In this document: piece after piece, positions 33,501 to 40,786 of the stretch | Position numbering within the stretch: the first letter of the stretch is position 1 | Layout of the letters: every line of letters begins with the position of its first letter | Assembly (NCBI GenBank): GCA_011391085.1 | Contig: JAABRD010000014.1 | Location: 1-64,000, forward strand | Origin: Thiotrichaceae bacterium | GTDB taxonomy: Bacteria > Pseudomonadota > Gammaproteobacteria > Beggiatoales > Beggiatoaceae | DNA: 64,000 nt | Direction of reading: 5' to 3' | The notes under the pieces: model-generated | Database searches by the model: none | The model's input: the letters and a program-made list of their open reading frames with translations, nothing else | What the model was told of the DNA's origin: nothing | Made by a program: the position numbers and the translations under genes

Positions 33501-34586
33501 TAAGTTTTCCAAAAGTTGTTGCAAATCTGCTATCGCTAAGTGGGCGCAAGGAACATCTCTTTCAATAACGATGATCTGCCAAACTTTCGCGGTGAGGTCT
33601 AGTTGACCACTGAGGATAAATTCCAGCACGGTTTTTTGAATCCGCGCAATAGCCACTGGAGTTAAGACCAGTTGTAAAGCGGTCAAACCAGGTGAGGTAT
33701 GATAAAGAGGGGTCTGATAATTATTCGCCAAAATCTTGAAATACTCGTGTTCAAGCAGTTTAGTCAACGGGGCCAGTGGTTCCTCAAGATTATCAAAATC
33801 TACCGTGCTGATGCGCAATGTTGTCCATCCTAATTTTTGGGTTGCGTCATCCCGGCGCCGGTCCAGGGATTGTTGAATTTTGTCATCGTGTTGAGACCCA
33901 TCAATTTCAATAATCAGTCCGCAACTATTGCGAATAGGGTAAGGAAATTCCAATGCGAAATCAACTCGTTGCTGGAAAAATTCCGCTTGACGACCAACCA
34001 TGCTAGTAAGGCTACGTTGTGGTTCTAGCAATTGGACAAAATAGTTCCCAATCTGTTCTGGAATGGCTTTCAAGCAAAAATCTTCTTCATAACAACTTCC
34101 CAAATCTTCCCCACTAGGAGGAGGTATGAAAGAGTCCTTTAGAGTCAACTGTGGGTCAATCAAATGCAAGACTTCATAAAGCGGGCAAGATTTCAGAACT
34201 GGACTAGACGGGACATAATAAATATTGCCCAGGCGGTCCACCTCTCGCCGCGTCAATTGAAAAGTTTTTGCCAACACGTCTTCCAGATAAACCGAAGGTC
34301 TGGTAGGCAGTCCTCTGGTCAGCAGGTTGTTAGCGACGGCAATCACAGGTATTAGATTGTCTCGGTGGCGAGTCAAGTCAGTGTCGGTCTCTAATTCAAA
34401 ATGGCAAAGAGAGTTAAGCAGTGCCTCAATTTTGGCTGGGCCATAACCTGTTTTTGGTAAACTCTCTTTAATCGCTTCTATCAAATATCCGACTTGGAAT
34501 TGCATGGCTAAAATAACGTGAGGTATCTGGGAAGGGGTAATGCGGGTGAAAGAGTTGACAATTTTTTGAAAGTTGTCAACTCTCAT
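30498..34586 (-). CDS. RecQ-like superfamily 2 helicase with N-terminal PD-(D/E)XK-type nuclease domain
   Basis: A 1362-residue protein, about twice the length of RecQ. Residues about 200-290 look like a DUF559/Vsr-type nuclease (Asp209 in RVDFAL, Glu227-Ile-Asp229 in IIEIDGSQHD). A middle region at about 300-480 is unassigned. The helicase core has Walker A LLPTGGGKS (about 516-524), IDEVHCVSEWGHDFR (621-635), GLTATAS (661-667), ATKAFGMGIDKPNV and the arginine-finger motif EVGRAGRDRK. A long unassigned C-terminus follows. ATG 34586 lies against an M1 end with no Shine-Dalgarno motif; Met28 is an alternative. Such nuclease-helicase fusions are often defence proteins, but this role is inferred. 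Confidence 0.85.
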   Translation of the reverse strand: MRVDNFQKIVNSFTRITPSQIPHVILAMQFQVGYLIEAIKESLPKTGYGPAKIEALLNSLCHFELETDTDLTRHRDNLIPVIAVANNLLTRGLPTRPSVYLEDVLAKTFQLTRREVDRLGNIYYVPSSPVLKSCPLYEVLHLIDPQLTLKDSFIPPPSGEDLGSCYEEDFCLKAIPEQIGNYFVQLLEPQRSLTSMVGRQAEFFQQRVDFALEFPYPIRNSCGLIIEIDGSQHDDKIQQSLDRRRDDATQKLGWTTLRISTVDFDNLEEPLAPLTKLLEHEYFKILANNYQTPLYHTSPGLTALQLVLTPVAIARIQKTVLEFILSGQLDLTAKVWQIIVIERDVPCAHLAIADLQQLLENLFLLEGCGRQLPKIDLQVFITQEFQAAQLHQHFENSVQLLEDLSEGVQCDLFIDIAMLQRVGLTAGETRIDSQHFAIIRSCHAPSTSATRTFYTTDLIKYRPVVNLPASEMAEIVPQAKQALTYFLQNIFRKERFRVGQLEILNRALQCQSLIGLLPTGGGKSLTYQLATCLQPGISLVITPIKSLMTDQEDGLRKNRLDACLVINSSLTTAERVEATKKLSRAEALFVFISPERLQIQEFRVALMTMYQTGKYFSYCVIDEVHCVSEWGHDFRIAYLKLGANAIKFCKTKNLPYIPLVGLTATASFDVLSDVQRDLTVPGTYKLGEEAVIRGGHPHRRELQFEVIKVETDIKLRRDEWSTKIEVGEAKQQALKNLLATLPDKFSQYNTMSQHSDVAIANFDAQHFFNEECTHAGIIFCPHRGWYFGVTDRYKKSRYKVGVYDSIIEPPATKKKNESSDNLQTAVLANLKIGTFMGSSQAEDDIEAESLYHQKAFLDNRLNLLVATKAFGMGIDKPNVRFTVHLNYPSSLEGFVQEVGRAGRDRKLAVCYILFSDQKFIKESMLEEVDEDIPLYFYRRAFKGKEKEKTILYELLSQISSPESTATERGIETRLAEIQVGEKIVPPLTVAFNSNRKLIIRPIAELFPGLQYSHAVIINRFMENLRMGKESKVNEYVIDILADYDQQRGQPIGYSVNRLKKLLNKLREKTDTERALFRLATIGVIDDYTVDFRSEVFVLDVTKKEESVYKQHLYHYINTYYSEARAQAEIQKVDAYRGQTTLQKCLGLLIDFVYEEIAKKRLEAIRTMKIACYEGLKANGNQALQEFIDLYFNSKYARKDYQVDGQNYSLTDRTQEGKNHQIDWVWEFIDVMTLDKSGSQLDNLRHLLGACVRLLADHPDNACGLLLKAFTLFVLEWNNEKLLTEATESFTKGFLIFAETTPLSGPTYVSNILKYKEKLLTYHSSPKLQGTIDTQLHWLLLKKHTDWLEKFNHTFLENYATNS
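34551..34583. promoter_or_regulatory. Perfect 10-bp inverted repeat at the helicase gene start
   Basis: AGAGTTGACA (34551-34560) and TGTCAACTCT (34574-34583) are perfectly inverted around a 13-nt AT-rich centre. It covers codons 2-12 if the first ATG is used. It could be an operator, if translation starts at Met28, or an RNA hairpin hiding the start. Confidence 0.5.
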
Positions 34587-34587
34587 T

Positions 34588-34879
34588 ATGATTACTTTTG
34601 CAACACTACCGAGATTGAGTCAAACTAGATTGAAATTCGGTAGTGATGCAATGTGGGTGACATGCTTACCCTCACCCCCGGCCCCTCTCCCAGAGGGAGA
34701 GGGGAGTATGGCGGAACCGGTGGTTTTCTCCCCGCACCCTCTGGGAGAGGGGCCGGGGGTGAGGGCAACTCCCTGAAATTCTATACACTCCCCAAACAAA
34801 TGTCAAATGTCTTTACCTTGCGGGCATGGACTATAAAGCCCAAGACGTTCGCTACCGCATTATTCCATAGTGAGTAGCC
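34588..34879. repeat. M1 end, partial M2 and GC-rich hairpins
   Basis: An M1 end (TTTTGCAACACTACC) finishes at about 34609. An M2 left end (GGTAGTGATGCAATGTGGG) begins at 34639 and runs into CCCTCACCCCCGGCC arms repeated to 34765, with no M2 right end visible. About 110 bp of plain sequence follow. Confidence 0.75.
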
Positions 34880-34882
34880 AAT

Positions 34883-35002
34883 TATAGTAATATTCATTCA
34901 TTTTTGTACCCCCCCAGCCCCCCCGTACACGGGGGGGAGTGACTTCCCCCCGCGTGCGGGGGGGTTGGGGGGGGGATATAAGAATGGAGGAATATCACTA
35001 TA
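34883..35002. repeat. Complete family E element
   Basis: TATAGTAATATTC and GAATATCACTATA ends with a C-run/G-run core. The following 350 bp hold fragments of family G and heptamer-like repeats and no gene. Confidence 0.85.
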
Positions 35003-35360
35003 TTTGAAGAATGTTGCCATGTCTGTAAAACCGTACAAATTAATACTATTGAAAATAACTGTTTCTGTGGCAACTTTTACAAAGGTAATGCTTCAGGAGT
35101 CTAAAGCGTAGCTTCGTGCGTGACAAGACATTCTGGGTGTGATTCCATTACCACCACCGTACTCGTACTGCCCGAATTTTCTACACAGAATTTAAAAATG
35201 TTTGGCCCGTTGCAAAAGACACTTTACATCTTAACCAAAAGGGTGCGATAATAAAAGGAGAATGGAGAATGGAATTAAGTTCATTCTTCATTATCATTCT
35301 CCATTTTCCAAGTTTGGATAGGTTCATTTTCTATTTTCCATTAATTTAGGAGAACCCAAC

Positions 35361-35495
35361 ATGTTAGCTTATAAACAACAAGTTGTTAAGTTAAGAAATA
35401 TCCTAACCATGTAGGGTGGATTAAGCGTCAGCGTATCCACCAGTTTCGGGGATGGTGGATACGCTTCGCTTAATCCACCCTACCTTAACTTAGTT
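35361..35495. repeat. B-C element breaking a possible small gene
   Basis: After a good GGAG motif, ATG 35361 opens MLAYKQQVVK and then at once enters family B (GTTAAGTTAAG) and family C arms in both orientations, ending at about 35495. A short open reading frame seems to have been interrupted; the product is not identifiable. Confidence 0.55.
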
Positions 35496-35574
35496 CGGCC
35501 TGAAGTCTAACTCTTCGGTTCCTTCTATCACTTTACCAATTCTGATTTTTGACAAACAAACAGGACAACCATAA

Positions 35575-36054
35575 ATGATAACAAAACTTTCTACTATTGC
35601 AATACTCTCTATTTTTTCTTTCAACCTACTGGCTGTAGAACCCAACACTTCTACAGAATTTGCCAACGCTACCGTTGAGGAACGGTTTCAAAAACTGACT
35701 GCCGAGTTGCGTTGTGTCGTCTGTCAAAACCAATCCATCGCCGATTCTCATGCGGAACTCGCACAGGATATGCGTGACCTCATTCACAAGATGATGGCGG
35801 AAGGGAAAACTGATGCAGAAATTTCTCTCTTCCTGGTTGAACGTTATGGGGATTTTGTGTTGTACAATCCACCCGTCAAACCTACCACTTATATCTTGTG
35901 GATGGGTCCCCTGATACTCCTCTTAGTTGGCGTCGTCGGGTTAGGCTATTGGGTGCGTCGTCATGCCCAAACGACTGCCACACCGCCTCCTTTGACGGGC
36001 GAAGAACGCCAGACAATTAATCAACTGCTTAGTCACAACTCTAACGATAAATAA
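35575..36054 (+). CDS. ccmH: Cytochrome c maturation protein CcmH
   Basis: Membrane-anchored thioredoxin-like protein that reduces apocytochrome c before heme attachment. The 159-residue protein has a signal peptide (about 1-20), the redox motif LRCVVCQNQSIADS (CxxC at about 47-50), and a transmembrane helix at about 105-125. The short form lacks the TPR part, which is carried by the separate ccmI that follows after 12 nt. ccmD, ccmE and ccmF are 16 kb away. Confidence 0.93.
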   Translation: MITKLSTIAILSIFSFNLLAVEPNTSTEFANATVEERFQKLTAELRCVVCQNQSIADSHAELAQDMRDLIHKMMAEGKTDAEISLFLVERYGDFVLYNPPVKPTTYILWMGPLILLLVGVVGLGYWVRRHAQTTATPPPLTGEERQTINQLLSHNSNDK

Positions 36055-36066
36055 AAAGGTCATCTC

Positions 36067-37386
36067 ATGCTAACTTTTTGGATAATTGCGGTTATTTTCA
36101 TGCTGACGGCACTGACTTTTGTGGTGCCTCCGTTTCTGAAAACCTCTGTCACGGAGGACACCGAACGCAACCGTCTCAACCTGGCTATTTATAAGGAACG
36201 TTTAGCCGAGTTGGAACAAGACAATGTGACGCCAGCACAACGCGAAGTGGCTAAACAGGAATTGGATAGAACCTTGTTACAAGATTTGGGTGAAAACTCT
36301 CTTCCCCTCACCCAACCTCGCGCCCGCTGGGCTAGTGTAGTCGTGACCCTTGGTCTGCCTGTCATAGCGGTGGGAAGTTATTTGTATTTGGGGGCGCCTC
36401 AGTCCATGCAATCCCCATCTCCCTCTCAGGCAGAGGATTCAGCGGCTTCCAATCCTCAAGTACCACCTGATTTCAAAAAAATGGTGGAAAAATTGGTGGC
36501 CCGTTTGGAACAGCAACCTGACGATGAAAAAGGCTGGCAAATGTTAGCCCGTTCTTACGCTTTTTTGGATGATTACAAACAGGCGATACAGACTTATAAT
36601 AAGACGTTGGCCAAGTTTGGGGAGAAGCCTGAAGTATTGACTGATTTGGCAGAATTTATGGCAAAGTCCAATAATGACGAATTGGCGGGATTGCCAACAA
36701 TTTTTTTGAAAGCTGCGCTAAATATCAATCCTAACTATCAAGATGCGTTGTGGTTAGCTGGTTTTTCTGCGGCACAAAAACAAGATTTTCAAGGCGCCAT
36801 TGATTATTGGCAACGTTTTCTGAAACAGGTGCCTGAAACCGAAGTGGAACTGCGAAAAAGTCTCGAAAAACATATCGCAGAGGCGCGTAATCAAATGGTT
36901 GGAAGAAGTTCTTCGTCCTCTGTTACGGTCTCCCCTGAAACGAATCATTCGCCTCCTTCTGAAAACGTAGTGGGGGCGCCCGTGACGAGTTCCACAACGT
37001 CGATAAATACTTCCTCTTCTGGCGAAAATGCCTTGACAGACGCGAAAATTGCAGTTAGTGTCAGTTTAGACCCTGCTTTGCAAGAAAAAGTGAGTCCAGA
37101 TAATACGTTGTTTATCTATGCCCGTGCCACGGAAGGTCCACCGATGCCTTTGGCCATTGTGAAAAAGACGGCTAAGGATTTACCAGCCAATGTCACGTTA
37201 GATGACAGTTTGGCATTGACACCGGCCCTGAAGTTGTCTAACTTTAAAGAAGTGGTGGTCTTGGCCAGAATTTCTAGCAGTGGTCAAGCGACGCCCCAAC
37301 ATGGAGACTTGATGGGGCAGAGTGACACGGTGATGATAGGCAAGCAAACTCAGGTGACGATTACGATTAATCAAGTCATGCAATAG
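36067..37386 (+). CDS. ccmI: Cytochrome c biogenesis protein CcmI
   Basis: Chaperone presenting apocytochrome c to the ligation complex. The 439-residue protein has an N-terminal helix (1-24), a cytoplasmic loop with the family's NLAIYKERLAELEQD motif, a second helix at about 90-112, then periplasmic TPR repeats (about 140-290). A Ser/Thr-rich linker at about 280-320 leads to a C-terminal domain (KIAVSVSLDPALQEKV). The start follows AAAAAGGTCATCTC. Co-transcribed with ccmH. Confidence 0.9.
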   Translation: MLTFWIIAVIFMLTALTFVVPPFLKTSVTEDTERNRLNLAIYKERLAELEQDNVTPAQREVAKQELDRTLLQDLGENSLPLTQPRARWASVVVTLGLPVIAVGSYLYLGAPQSMQSPSPSQAEDSAASNPQVPPDFKKMVEKLVARLEQQPDDEKGWQMLARSYAFLDDYKQAIQTYNKTLAKFGEKPEVLTDLAEFMAKSNNDELAGLPTIFLKAALNINPNYQDALWLAGFSAAQKQDFQGAIDYWQRFLKQVPETEVELRKSLEKHIAEARNQMVGRSSSSSVTVSPETNHSPPSENVVGAPVTSSTTSINTSSSGENALTDAKIAVSVSLDPALQEKVSPDNTLFIYARATEGPPMPLAIVKKTAKDLPANVTLDDSLALTPALKLSNFKEVVVLARISSSGQATPQHGDLMGQSDTVMIGKQTQVTITINQVMQ

Positions 37387-37633
37387 TGGATTTAGTGGAT
37401 AGTGGATAGTGGATAGTGGATAGTGATGAACGGATACCGGAGTAGAGGCTTTAGCCGCAATGCCATTAAGTTAAGGAATATCCAGCCAATGTAGGGTGGA
37501 TTAAGCGTTAGCGTATCCACCAGTGTCGGTGACGGTGGATACGCTAACGCTTAATCCACCCTACCTTAACTTAATGGCATTGAGGCTTTAGCCGGTGGTG
37601 GTGGCACGTCTCCGGCTAAAGCCTCTAGTCCGG
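37387..37633. repeat. Heptamer run and composite A-B-C nested element
   Basis: GTGGATA heptamers to about 37425, then (37437-37633) the same nested order as 6049-6270: A arm, B, C, inverted C, inverted B, complete A hairpin. Confidence 0.88.
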
Positions 37634-37673
37634 CCTTGTTTTCTCCATTTTCCATTCTTGATTATCTATCTTT

Positions 37674-38123
37674 ATGATTCGTACCGCTACTTTACAAGAC
37701 CTCGACTTCTTGCAAAACCTTGAACAACGTTGCTTTACCACGGATATATTGTCTCGTCGCAACTTTCTCTATTTACTCACTAAGGCTTCTGCACACACTT
37801 TGGTAGATGAAAAAAAGGGGACGTTACGCGGTTATGCTACGTTTCTCTTCCGCACCGATTCGACCAGTGCGCGTTTGTACTCATTTGCTACCGACCCTCA
37901 ATATCGTCGTCAAGGCATCGCCCTGCGTCTCTTGAGGGCAGGTGAGAAGATTGCCAAACAACGTCATTGTCTCTCCCTGCGTTTGGAAACACGACTGGAT
38001 AATGTCGCTATGCAACGGTTAGTTACCCAATGTGGTTATCAAAGCTTTGGGAGGCTGGCCCACTATTATGAAGATGAAATGGATGCGTTGCGTTTTCAAA
38101 AATTCTTGAGGGTCAAGAAATGA
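37674..38123 (+). CDS. GNAT family acetyltransferase (RimI-like)
   Basis: A 149-residue GNAT enzyme. IRTATLQDLDFLQNLEQRCF opens the fold; SFATDPQYRRQGIALRLLRA at about 76-95 holds the acetyl-CoA-binding Q/RxxGxA motif, and NVAMQRLVTQCGYQSFGR the C-terminal part. It resembles RimI-type N-alpha-acetyltransferases, but the substrate is not certain. It stands alone between repeat blocks. Confidence 0.82.
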   Translation: MIRTATLQDLDFLQNLEQRCFTTDILSRRNFLYLLTKASAHTLVDEKKGTLRGYATFLFRTDSTSARLYSFATDPQYRRQGIALRLLRAGEKIAKQRHCLSLRLETRLDNVAMQRLVTQCGYQSFGRLAHYYEDEMDALRFQKFLRVKK

Positions 38124-38154
38124 ATAATGGATAATGGGATAATGGAGAAAAACC

Positions 38155-38216
38155 AAGGTGGTCTTACGGCTTTAGCCGGTGATGTGCCACTACCACCGGC
38201 TAAAGCCTCTACTCCG
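38155..38216. repeat. Family A element
   Basis: Arms GGCTTTAGCCGG and CCGGCTAAAGCC around GTGATGTGCCACTACCA. Confidence 0.8.
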
Positions 38217-38319
38217 GTTTCCATTCTTCATTTTCCGTTTCAAAAAAACTGGACTTTCGCCGGTAAAATTGCTGATTAAATAAATTTAGAATAAACTATC
38301 TTGAAAGATTCTAAATGAA

Positions 38320-39195
38320 ATGATAGAATCAACTTCCCCTGAAAACATAATTATCAGGACACCAAAACCATATCTAAACAACGCTTACAGACGAATTATG
38401 GCTTACAAACTAGATACTGAATTGTCCCCAGAGTTGGAAAAATTTAGAAGTAAAATTGAAACTTCGATAAGACCTTTTGTGAAAATTTTACCCAAACAGG
38501 TCAAGGAATTAGACTTTTGGCAAAGTAAATTTGGAGGTTTGCCTTACTTACCCAACGGTTGCGAATACCCCCTGAATGCTGAAGGCAAACCGTTGTTCTT
38601 ACTCGCCCAGATTAATTTTGAGGAGGTGCCTGAATTAGAAGGTTTTCCAAAGACGGGTATTTTGCAAATCTTTGTTGCAGAAACCGAAATGTATGGGGCA
38701 AATTTTGAGAATCCCATTGAACAAGATGGCTTTAGAGTCATCTATTTTCCCAACTTTTCTGACTTGGAAACTGATCTAGTGACAGATTTTAGCTTTTTGC
38801 CCAAGCCTAAATATTTGCCATTGCGAACCGCCAGTGCCCTACAGTTTGAAAAGAAATGGGCCCCGGTGAGTCTCAATGATTTTGAATTTGAGAACTTTTT
38901 TGGCCCGAATTTTTTTCAACAATTTGGCGACAAAGAAGATGAAATTGCAGAAGAATACGCGGAAAAATTCACTGCCATGGGGCATAAAATGGGTGGCTAT
39001 GCTTTTTTTACCCAATATGATCCGCGTGAATATGTCGCAGGTGGAAAAAGTTATCGTCTGCTGTTACAAATGGACACCGACGACGAGGTTGACATGATGT
39101 GGGGAGACAGTGGCGTCGCCAATTTTTTTATTACCGAAGAGGACCTGGAGAGGTTAAATTTTTCCAGGGTGTTTTATAACTGGGATTGTTATTGA
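38320..39195 (+). CDS. DUF1963 (YwqG-like) protein
   Basis: A 291-residue protein of the DUF1963/YwqG family. Typical are FWQSKFGGLPYLP at about 67-79, GKPLFLLAQINFEEVP, LQIFVAETEMYG, MGGYAFFTQYDPRE and the acidic LLLQMDTDDEVDMMWGDSG near the end. The family is soluble and of unknown function, often encoded near stress or polymorphic-toxin immunity genes; nothing in the neighbours narrows it here. ATG 38320 is used; ATG 38398 (MAYKLDTE) is a plausible alternative. Confidence 0.83.
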   Translation: MIESTSPENIIIRTPKPYLNNAYRRIMAYKLDTELSPELEKFRSKIETSIRPFVKILPKQVKELDFWQSKFGGLPYLPNGCEYPLNAEGKPLFLLAQINFEEVPELEGFPKTGILQIFVAETEMYGANFENPIEQDGFRVIYFPNFSDLETDLVTDFSFLPKPKYLPLRTASALQFEKKWAPVSLNDFEFENFFGPNFFQQFGDKEDEIAEEYAEKFTAMGHKMGGYAFFTQYDPREYVAGGKSYRLLLQMDTDDEVDMMWGDSGVANFFITEEDLERLNFSRVFYNWDCY

Positions 39196-39276
39196 GAAAC
39201 TGTTCGAGATCGAGAAACTCTAGGGCTTGAAAACCTGGAATGTGTTTAACTGTAGTTTAAGAAGAGTGAATAAATC

Positions 39277-40413
39277 ATGTCCAAAAATGCTTGTTACTGC
39301 TATATGTTACTCTCATGGATGATGCTGTTTAGCCCTATTGCAGTAACTGCGGAAGGTGTTTCTCCCAAGCCTTCTAACAGATTGGCGTCATCAAATTCGA
39401 TGCCAGAAACGTCGCTTCCAGATTCAGATGATTTCGCCCGGCGCGTGATAGCCAGTTATCTATTATTACAAAATATGGTAACCTTGGCAAAAACGATGAT
39501 TGGAAAACTAGAATCAGACGGACCGAAAGACTCGTTGCTGAAACCGTTAGAGTTGTTACAAGAGAATCTCCTCGTGCGGTTAACTTTGGCAAAATATCTC
39601 ACTCGTCAAGAAATGGATACTTTGATTGAGTTTCTGGATACAGCCGAAATCATTTCGATTCTGACGAAGATAACTCGACAATCAATGTTTCCGCGAGAAC
39701 CTGTGCAATGGGATATAGACAGTTTTATCCAGGAGATTAAGGCAATATACTTTATGACTATCGTAAGGGGATGGTTAGGGAAGACCACTGATGATACGGT
39801 TGTTTCTTTTCCTGTCAATGGTATTGAAGTGCAACCTTTTACGGCGGATAAAATTGAGGTGCGTGATCGGCTTACAGCAGCACGTCAAGTCGTAGAATCT
39901 TGTTTGCCCTTAATTGAGGGAACTATCATAAGAATGTTAAATCAGCAGGTTAAGGAGGAGGTCAAAGATATGGAAATTGAGGGTTCCCGAATTTCCTTAG
40001 CGGTGCGGTCAATGATGGATAATTTGAGAGAGGACCCCATCTTGGTGTTGGTGTTGGCGAGACATTTTGAGGCCAAGGAGTTAAGTGCAGTGGCCTACTT
40101 TTTAAGTAGGGAAGAAATCCGGTTGGGTGTCGATAGATTGAGTCGAATGTGGGTTTCTCCGCAGGGAGGCAAGTTGAAACATGATTGGGGACGGGTTCTA
40201 CAAGAATTTACCACGGCATTCACAGGAATCTTTGAGGGTGCTACCCATAACACTTCACAACCCCAAGGAACCGAACCGTCGAAGAAAGCCAAGGGAGAAT
40301 CCGGGACCGAAGCGTCGAAGAAAGCTAAGGGGGAAACCGGGAAGACCGAAACTGCAAAGTCAAAGGTGGAGAAAACCGAAGGTGGTACCGCAGGGGTTCC
40401 GGGCAACAAATGA
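39277..40413 (+). CDS. Exported protein with Lys-rich repeat tail
   Basis: A 378-residue protein of no family I recognise. A signal peptide (about 1-25, ending VTAEG) is followed by a helical body at about 48-320 with two similar segments (LLVRLTLAKYLTRQEMDTLIEF and ILVLVLARHFEAKELSAVAYF), which suggests an internal duplication. The last about 60 residues are low complexity (SKKAKGESGTEASKKAKGE). A comparable charged tail ends the 1363-residue exported protein at 59693. Probably periplasmic or envelope-associated. Confidence 0.72.
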   Translation: MSKNACYCYMLLSWMMLFSPIAVTAEGVSPKPSNRLASSNSMPETSLPDSDDFARRVIASYLLLQNMVTLAKTMIGKLESDGPKDSLLKPLELLQENLLVRLTLAKYLTRQEMDTLIEFLDTAEIISILTKITRQSMFPREPVQWDIDSFIQEIKAIYFMTIVRGWLGKTTDDTVVSFPVNGIEVQPFTADKIEVRDRLTAARQVVESCLPLIEGTIIRMLNQQVKEEVKDMEIEGSRISLAVRSMMDNLREDPILVLVLARHFEAKELSAVAYFLSREEIRLGVDRLSRMWVSPQGGKLKHDWGRVLQEFTTAFTGIFEGATHNTSQPQGTEPSKKAKGESGTEASKKAKGETGKTETAKSKVEKTEGGTAGVPGNK

Positions 40414-40425
40414 GAGGTAATCCAT

Positions 40426-40479
40426 GAGTTCAAAGCGAAGCTTTGTCCGTGTCATTTGACAAAGCTTTGCTTTGGACTC
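40426..40479. repeat. Family G hairpin
   Basis: GAGTTCAAAGCGAAGCTTTG and its complement, 12 nt after the stop of the exported protein; it may end its transcript. Confidence 0.8.
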
Positions 40480-40523
40480 CTAAAGCATGGAGGCGTCTTG
40501 CGCACTGTTTTAGTGAGATACCG

Positions 40524-40633
40524 TATAGTATAATATTCTTTCTCATTTGTACCCCCCAGCCCCCGTACACAGGAGTGACTCCCCGCGTGTGCCTGCGTGC
40601 GTGGGGGCACAAGTGATGAGGAATATTACTATA
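40524..40633. repeat. Family E element
   Basis: TATAGTATAATATTC and GAATATTACTATA ends, C-run and G-run core. M2 is inserted across its right edge. Confidence 0.82.
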
Positions 40634-40635
40634 AC

Positions 40636-40705
40636 GGTAGTGATGCAATGTAGGTGATGGGCAAGGACTGGCAAAGATTTCTACCATCCACATTGCATCA
40701 CTACC
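40636..40705. mobile_element. Short M2 element with 8-bp target duplication
   Basis: A 70-bp element, little more than its two ends. ACTATAAC precedes (40628-40635) and follows (40706-40713). The left copy uses the end of the family E element, so M2 inserted into family E. Confidence 0.92.
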
Positions 40706-40786
40706 ACTATAACAACCCAAACAGTGCGTCTGACACACTCTACTTTAACTTAATCACCATCACTAAGACATCAAGAGGACCAATCT

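Noticed and set aside
39277-40413. Exported Lys-rich protein as a DUF2059 member
   Set aside because: The helical repeats are suggestive, but length and motifs do not match well enough for the name.
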